A stretch of 15,447 bases of DNA from Patescibacteria group bacterium. GTDB taxonomy: Bacteria > Patescibacteriota > Gracilibacteria > UBA1369 > LOWO2-01-FULL-3. The notes beneath the pieces were generated by a model. It was not told the DNA's origin, made no database searches, and was given only the letters and a program-made list of their open reading frames with translations. Below are positions 13,291 to 15,447 of the stretch, piece by piece. Within the stretch, counting starts at the first letter, position 1. The number at the start of each line of letters is the position of its first letter. The position numbers and the translations under genes are program-made. The DNA lies in NCBI GenBank assembly GCA_018818755.1, contig JAHIRL010000106.1, positions 1-15,447 of the forward strand, written 5' to 3'.

Positions 13291-14463
13291 ATGAATTTGA
13301 GTTTACTTTTATCGGGGGTTTTCTTGACCACCTTTGTGTTGGGTAGGTTGCTTGAAAAAATAAGGATCCCTTGGGTTTTTGCTGCACTGTTTTTGGGTTT
13401 GGCACTTTCTTTCAATAATCCGTTTGCCGAGATAACTTCTACCGATACTTTTGATTATATGGCACAGTTAGGGATGTATTTTCTGCTATTTATCATCGGA
13501 TTTGATATAAATGTGGGAGAAATTTTGACCCAGAAAAAATTCATTACGAAATTGACTTTCTTTATAGTTTTTTGGGAAATGCTATTTGGGGCCCTGGTGA
13601 TTCATTATGTTTTTGACATAACATGGCTGATTTCTTTTGTGGTTGCCGCTTCTTTTGCAACAGTGGGAGAGGCTGTGTTGGTTCCGATTTTGGATGAATT
13701 TAAATTGATGAAGACCAAATTTGGGCAAACTATTTTGGGCGTAGGTACTTTGGATGATGTGTTTGAGTTAATTACCGTAGTGATCGCTTCCTCAATTTTG
13801 GGTGTTTCTGTGGGCCATTCAGGATTTTCTTTACTTGCGATTTTACTGGTTTTGTCTTTCTTGTTTTTGATCCCACTTGTGCTCTACCTTTTTAGAGAAA
13901 AAATAAACCATTTCCAGTTTAAGGGTATTCCGATGCTATTTTTGTTTAGTTTATTCTTGATGTTTCTGTTTGTGGGATTGGGAGAATTTGCGGAGGCTTC
14001 CTTCCTAGGAGCGCTTTTGTCCGGTATGGCTTTGAGAACATTTTTAAAGGATAAAAGTATTGAGCAGATTGAAGAGGTCGTCCGGGCTATTTCTTATGGA
14101 TTCTTTGTGCCGATTTTCTTTTTGTGGATTGGTCTTGAGGTTGATGTTAGATATTTATTGTCCGCTCCGTTGTTGATACTGATGATTGTAGCAATTACAA
14201 AAACTACCAAGATCCTTTCAACCTGTATAATTGCCAGAAAAGAGATGAGTCTAAAAAAATCTGTCTTAATGGGAATTGGTTTGTCGGCCAAATTTAGCAC
14301 AAGTATTGTGATTGTCAGTATGTTTTATAATAATGGATTGATCACTCTGGAGTTGTTTTCCGTGCTTGTGGGGGCAACAATTGCTTCCAAGTTTATTATT
14401 CCGATACTATTCTCCTACTTGATTCAGAAGTGGGATTTAAAGTTTGAGAAAGTGAGGGCATAA
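13291..14463 (+). CDS. Cation/proton antiporter, CPA2 (Kef/NapA-type) membrane domain only
   Basis: Exchanges Na+ or K+ for protons across the membrane. The protein is 390 residues with about 12 hydrophobic helices and almost no hydrophilic tail, so the TrkA-N/RCK regulatory domain of full KefB/KefC is missing. Landmarks are YFLLFIIGFDINVGEIL (63-79), ATVGEAVLVPILDEF (123-137), GQTILGVGTLDDVFEL (145-160) with the ion-binding pair D155-D156, FFLWIGLEVDVRYLL (276-290) and GLSAKFSTSIV (330-340). The DD pair is typical of electrogenic CPA2 antiporters such as NapA. It follows the IF-2B-like gene by 52 bases but has its own strong promoter and Shine-Dalgarno site. Ion specificity cannot be read from the sequence. 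Confidence 0.88.
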   Translation: MNLSLLLSGVFLTTFVLGRLLEKIRIPWVFAALFLGLALSFNNPFAEITSTDTFDYMAQLGMYFLLFIIGFDINVGEILTQKKFITKLTFFIVFWEMLFGALVIHYVFDITWLISFVVAASFATVGEAVLVPILDEFKLMKTKFGQTILGVGTLDDVFELITVVIASSILGVSVGHSGFSLLAILLVLSFLFLIPLVLYLFREKINHFQFKGIPMLFLFSLFLMFLFVGLGEFAEASFLGALLSGMALRTFLKDKSIEQIEEVVRAISYGFFVPIFFLWIGLEVDVRYLLSAPLLILMIVAITKTTKILSTCIIARKEMSLKKSVLMGIGLSAKFSTSIVIVSMFYNNGLITLELFSVLVGATIASKFIIPILFSYLIQKWDLKFEKVRA

Positions 14464-14495
14464 GCAAAAACCAGTAATGCGGATGCGGATTTATA

Positions 14496-14774
14496 TTACA
14501 GATTCACTTTTTCCAACTCAGATTTTACAAACAAGATTGCGCGTTTTATAGCTTGCTCATTGGAGACTAGTGCTATTTTAAGTTTAATTCTGCAAAGAGC
14601 AAAAAGCTCAGAAACAGAGCCTTTCTGCCCAGAGGCATCCTGATATGTTTCTTTGGAATCACATGGAAAGTGTTTTTTGCTAAGCTGATCAAGAAGTTCT
14701 TTTGCTTCTTCTTTTGGGGGTTTCTCTGCGGGGGTGGTCTCTGTAAGGGGGGGTACTGCGGATGGATTTTCCAT
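14496..14774 (-). CDS. Small protein of unknown function
   Basis: Product not recognised. The protein is 92 residues and soluble. Residues 1-22 are Pro/Thr/Glu-rich and probably disordered. Residues 23-35 form an amphipathic helix (KELLDQLSKKHF). The part from about 53 to the end is helical and hydrophobic/basic (SVSELFALCRIKLKIALV, then IKRAILFVKSELEKV). Two cysteines (C38, C61) do not form a metal motif. ATG 14774 is supported by a TTGAAA-17-GATACA promoter whose -10 ends 7 bases upstream, predicting a leaderless mRNA. It is convergent with the CPA2 antiporter gene, with 32 bases between them and no terminator hairpin visible. A competing frame on the same strand gives low-complexity sequence and is judged a shadow. 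Confidence 0.62.
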   Translation of the reverse strand: MENPSAVPPLTETTPAEKPPKEEAKELLDQLSKKHFPCDSKETYQDASGQKGSVSELFALCRIKLKIALVSNEQAIKRAILFVKSELEKVNL

Positions 14775-14780
14775 GATATG

Positions 14781-14809
14781 TGTATCGTTAAAATTTGAGA
14801 GGATTTCAA
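14781..14809 (-). promoter_or_regulatory. Candidate leaderless promoter of the small unknown gene
   Basis: On the minus strand TTGAAA (14809-14804), a 17-base spacer and GATACA (14786-14781). The -35 is good and the -10 poor (3 of 6 consensus bases), but the -10 ends exactly 7 bases before the ATG, as in other genes here. Confidence 0.4.
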
Positions 14810-14826
14810 TGTATCATATTCGCAAA

Positions 14827-14840
14827 AACTTCCTCAAGTT
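14827..14840 (-). terminator. Weak candidate terminator after tRNA-Phe
   Basis: AACTT and AAGTT form a 5-bp stem with a 4-base loop. On the minus strand it is followed by further T residues (five T in all at 14828-14824), 11 bases after the tRNA 3' end. The stem is short and AT-rich, so confidence is low. Confidence 0.35.
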
Positions 14841-14850
14841 GTTTTCATAA

Positions 14851-14925
14851 TGGTGCCGGGAGACAGAATTGAACTGTCGACACAAGGATTTTCAATCCTT
14901 TGCTCTACCACTGAGCTACCCCGGC
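14851..14925 (-). tRNA. tRNA-Phe (anticodon GAA)
   Basis: A full cloverleaf of 75 bases including encoded CCA. The acceptor GCCGGGG pairs with TCCCGGC (last pair G-U). The D stem is GCTC/GAGC. The anticodon stem AAGGA/TCCTT carries loop TTGAAAA with anticodon GAA at 14893-14891. The variable loop has 5 bases, and the T stem GACAG/CTGTC has loop TTCAATT. The discriminator is A. No intron. A promoter lies 19-47 bases upstream. Confidence 0.97.
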
Positions 14926-14943
14926 AATTTAATGTGCCTGCAA

Positions 14944-14972
14944 ATTTTAATCTGAAACCTTCCATATGGCAA
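14944..14972 (-). promoter_or_regulatory. Predicted tRNA-Phe promoter
   Basis: On the minus strand TTGCCA (14972-14967), a 17-base spacer and TAAAAT (14949-14944), each 5 of 6 to consensus. The predicted start is near 14937, 12 bases before the mature tRNA. Confidence 0.65.
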
Positions 14973-14996
14973 ATGTTTTTCGGAACTTCTGTGATT

Positions 14997-15447
14997 TCAT
15001 ACTTTTAAGACTAGTGGGCAATGATCAGAACCCATAACCTCCGGGAGGTGGTAACAATCTTTAAATTTGAGGTTTTTTGAGGCGAAGAAGTAATCTATTC
15101 TCCAACCGACATTGCGACTGCGTGCTCCACTGCGCATGCTCCACCAAGTGTAGTGGTTGGGCTCGTCTTTGTGGAAGTGGCGGAAACAGTCTATATAGCC
15201 GTGGGCGACCAACTTGTCTAGCCATTTGCGCTCGACGGGGAGGAATCCGGAAACTTTTTCGTTGTCCTTGGGGCGGGCGAGATCGATTTCTTTATGGGCT
15301 GTGTTGTAATCGCCGCAGATTATCAGTTTTTTGCCTGCCTTCACTAATTTGTCGAATTGATCGAGGGCTTCATCATAAAAATTTAGCTTGTACTCAAGGC
15401 GTTCGTCGCTCATTTTGCCGTTGGGGAAATAAATATTAAAGAGGGTG
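14997..15447 (-). CDS. xth: Exodeoxyribonuclease III, C-terminal part (5' end beyond window edge)
   Basis: AP endonuclease and 3'-5' exonuclease of base-excision repair, endonuclease/exonuclease/phosphatase fold. Only about 150 C-terminal residues are present, because the frame stays open to the right edge. The ATG at 15413 is internal: codons before it read FNIYFPNGK, the conserved xNxYFPNG motif of ExoIII. Further motifs are GDYNTAH (catalytic Asp and Asn), the TWWSMRSGARSRNVGWRIDYFFAS block for abasic-site binding, and GSDHCPL with the catalytic Asp-His pair near the C-terminus. The N-terminal metal-binding Asn and Glu motifs lie outside the window. It ends at TGA right where the family ends (LVLKV), evidence that TGA is a stop here. 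It lies upstream of tRNA-Phe on the same strand. Confidence 0.93.
   Translation of the reverse strand, partial: TLFNIYFPNGKMSDERLEYKLNFYDEALDQFDKLVKAGKKLIICGDYNTAHKEIDLARPKDNEKVSGFLPVERKWLDKLVAHGYIDCFRHFHKDEPNHYTWWSMRSGARSRNVGWRIDYFFASKNLKFKDCYHLPEVMGSDHCPLVLKV

Noticed and set aside
14573..14809. Alternative 78-residue frame on the minus strand
   Set aside because: The product is Pro/Gln/Lys low-complexity sequence, starts upstream of the promoter for 14774 and looks like a shadow of the other frame.
14997..14999. TGA recoded as glycine (Gracilibacteria/SR1 code)
   Set aside because: Exonuclease III and the permease end at TGA at their natural C-termini; read-through of the exonuclease TGA would run into tRNA-Phe.

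Overview
The window looks like a chromosomal segment of a small-genome, AT-rich bacterium, most likely from the Candidate Phyla Radiation (Patescibacteria), possibly Peregrinibacteria-like. This is inferred from gene style and not from any search: divergent versions of core genes, short acidic unknown proteins, a class E-like sortase, and very few Shine-Dalgarno sites. TGA acts as a stop: exonuclease III and the ArsB/NhaD permease both end at TGA where the families normally end. That argues against the TGA=Gly code of Gracilibacteria/SR1. No phage, transposon, CRISPR or defence locus is visible. There is no gene-free stretch above 300 bases; the longest is the 157-base divergent promoter region at 10060-10216.

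Layout. Positions 1-3070 hold the 3' end of dnaX (+) convergent with ligA (-). Positions 2900-3800 hold two small acidic unknown genes (+), the first fired from a promoter whose -10 box overlaps the ligA -10 box. Positions 3805-4680 encode a membrane-anchored sortase (-), divergent from a RelA/SpoT homologue (4790-7147, +) that carries an unusual C-terminal membrane domain. Positions 7144-10059 are a minus-strand operon: CDF cation transporter, type I 3-dehydroquinate dehydratase, YchF GTPase. A tiny, extremely acidic lipoprotein (10217) is divergent from it and shares a strong bidirectional terminator with a RaiA/HPF-like ribosome hibernation factor (10903-10529, -). Positions 11008-14463 hold an ArsB/NhaD permease, an IF-2B-like protein overlapping it by 4 bases, and a CPA2 cation/proton antiporter. 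The right end (-) has a small unknown gene, tRNA-Phe(GAA) and the C-terminal part of exonuclease III.

Themes. Two stress and ribosome genes (RSH alarmone enzyme, RaiA) and three ion transporters lie close together, so part of the window may serve ion homeostasis and growth arrest; this is inference from proximity. Promoters are easy to read (TTGnnn-16/17-TATAAT-like). In several genes the -10 box ends exactly 7 bases before the start codon, which predicts leaderless mRNAs. The most unusual items are the RSH with four C-terminal membrane helices, the CDF transporter with an altered metal site and a NifX-like tail, the LigA insertion with a clamp-binding-like motif, the IF-2B homologue lacking catalytic residues, and a 44-bp tandem duplication of the raiA 3' end.
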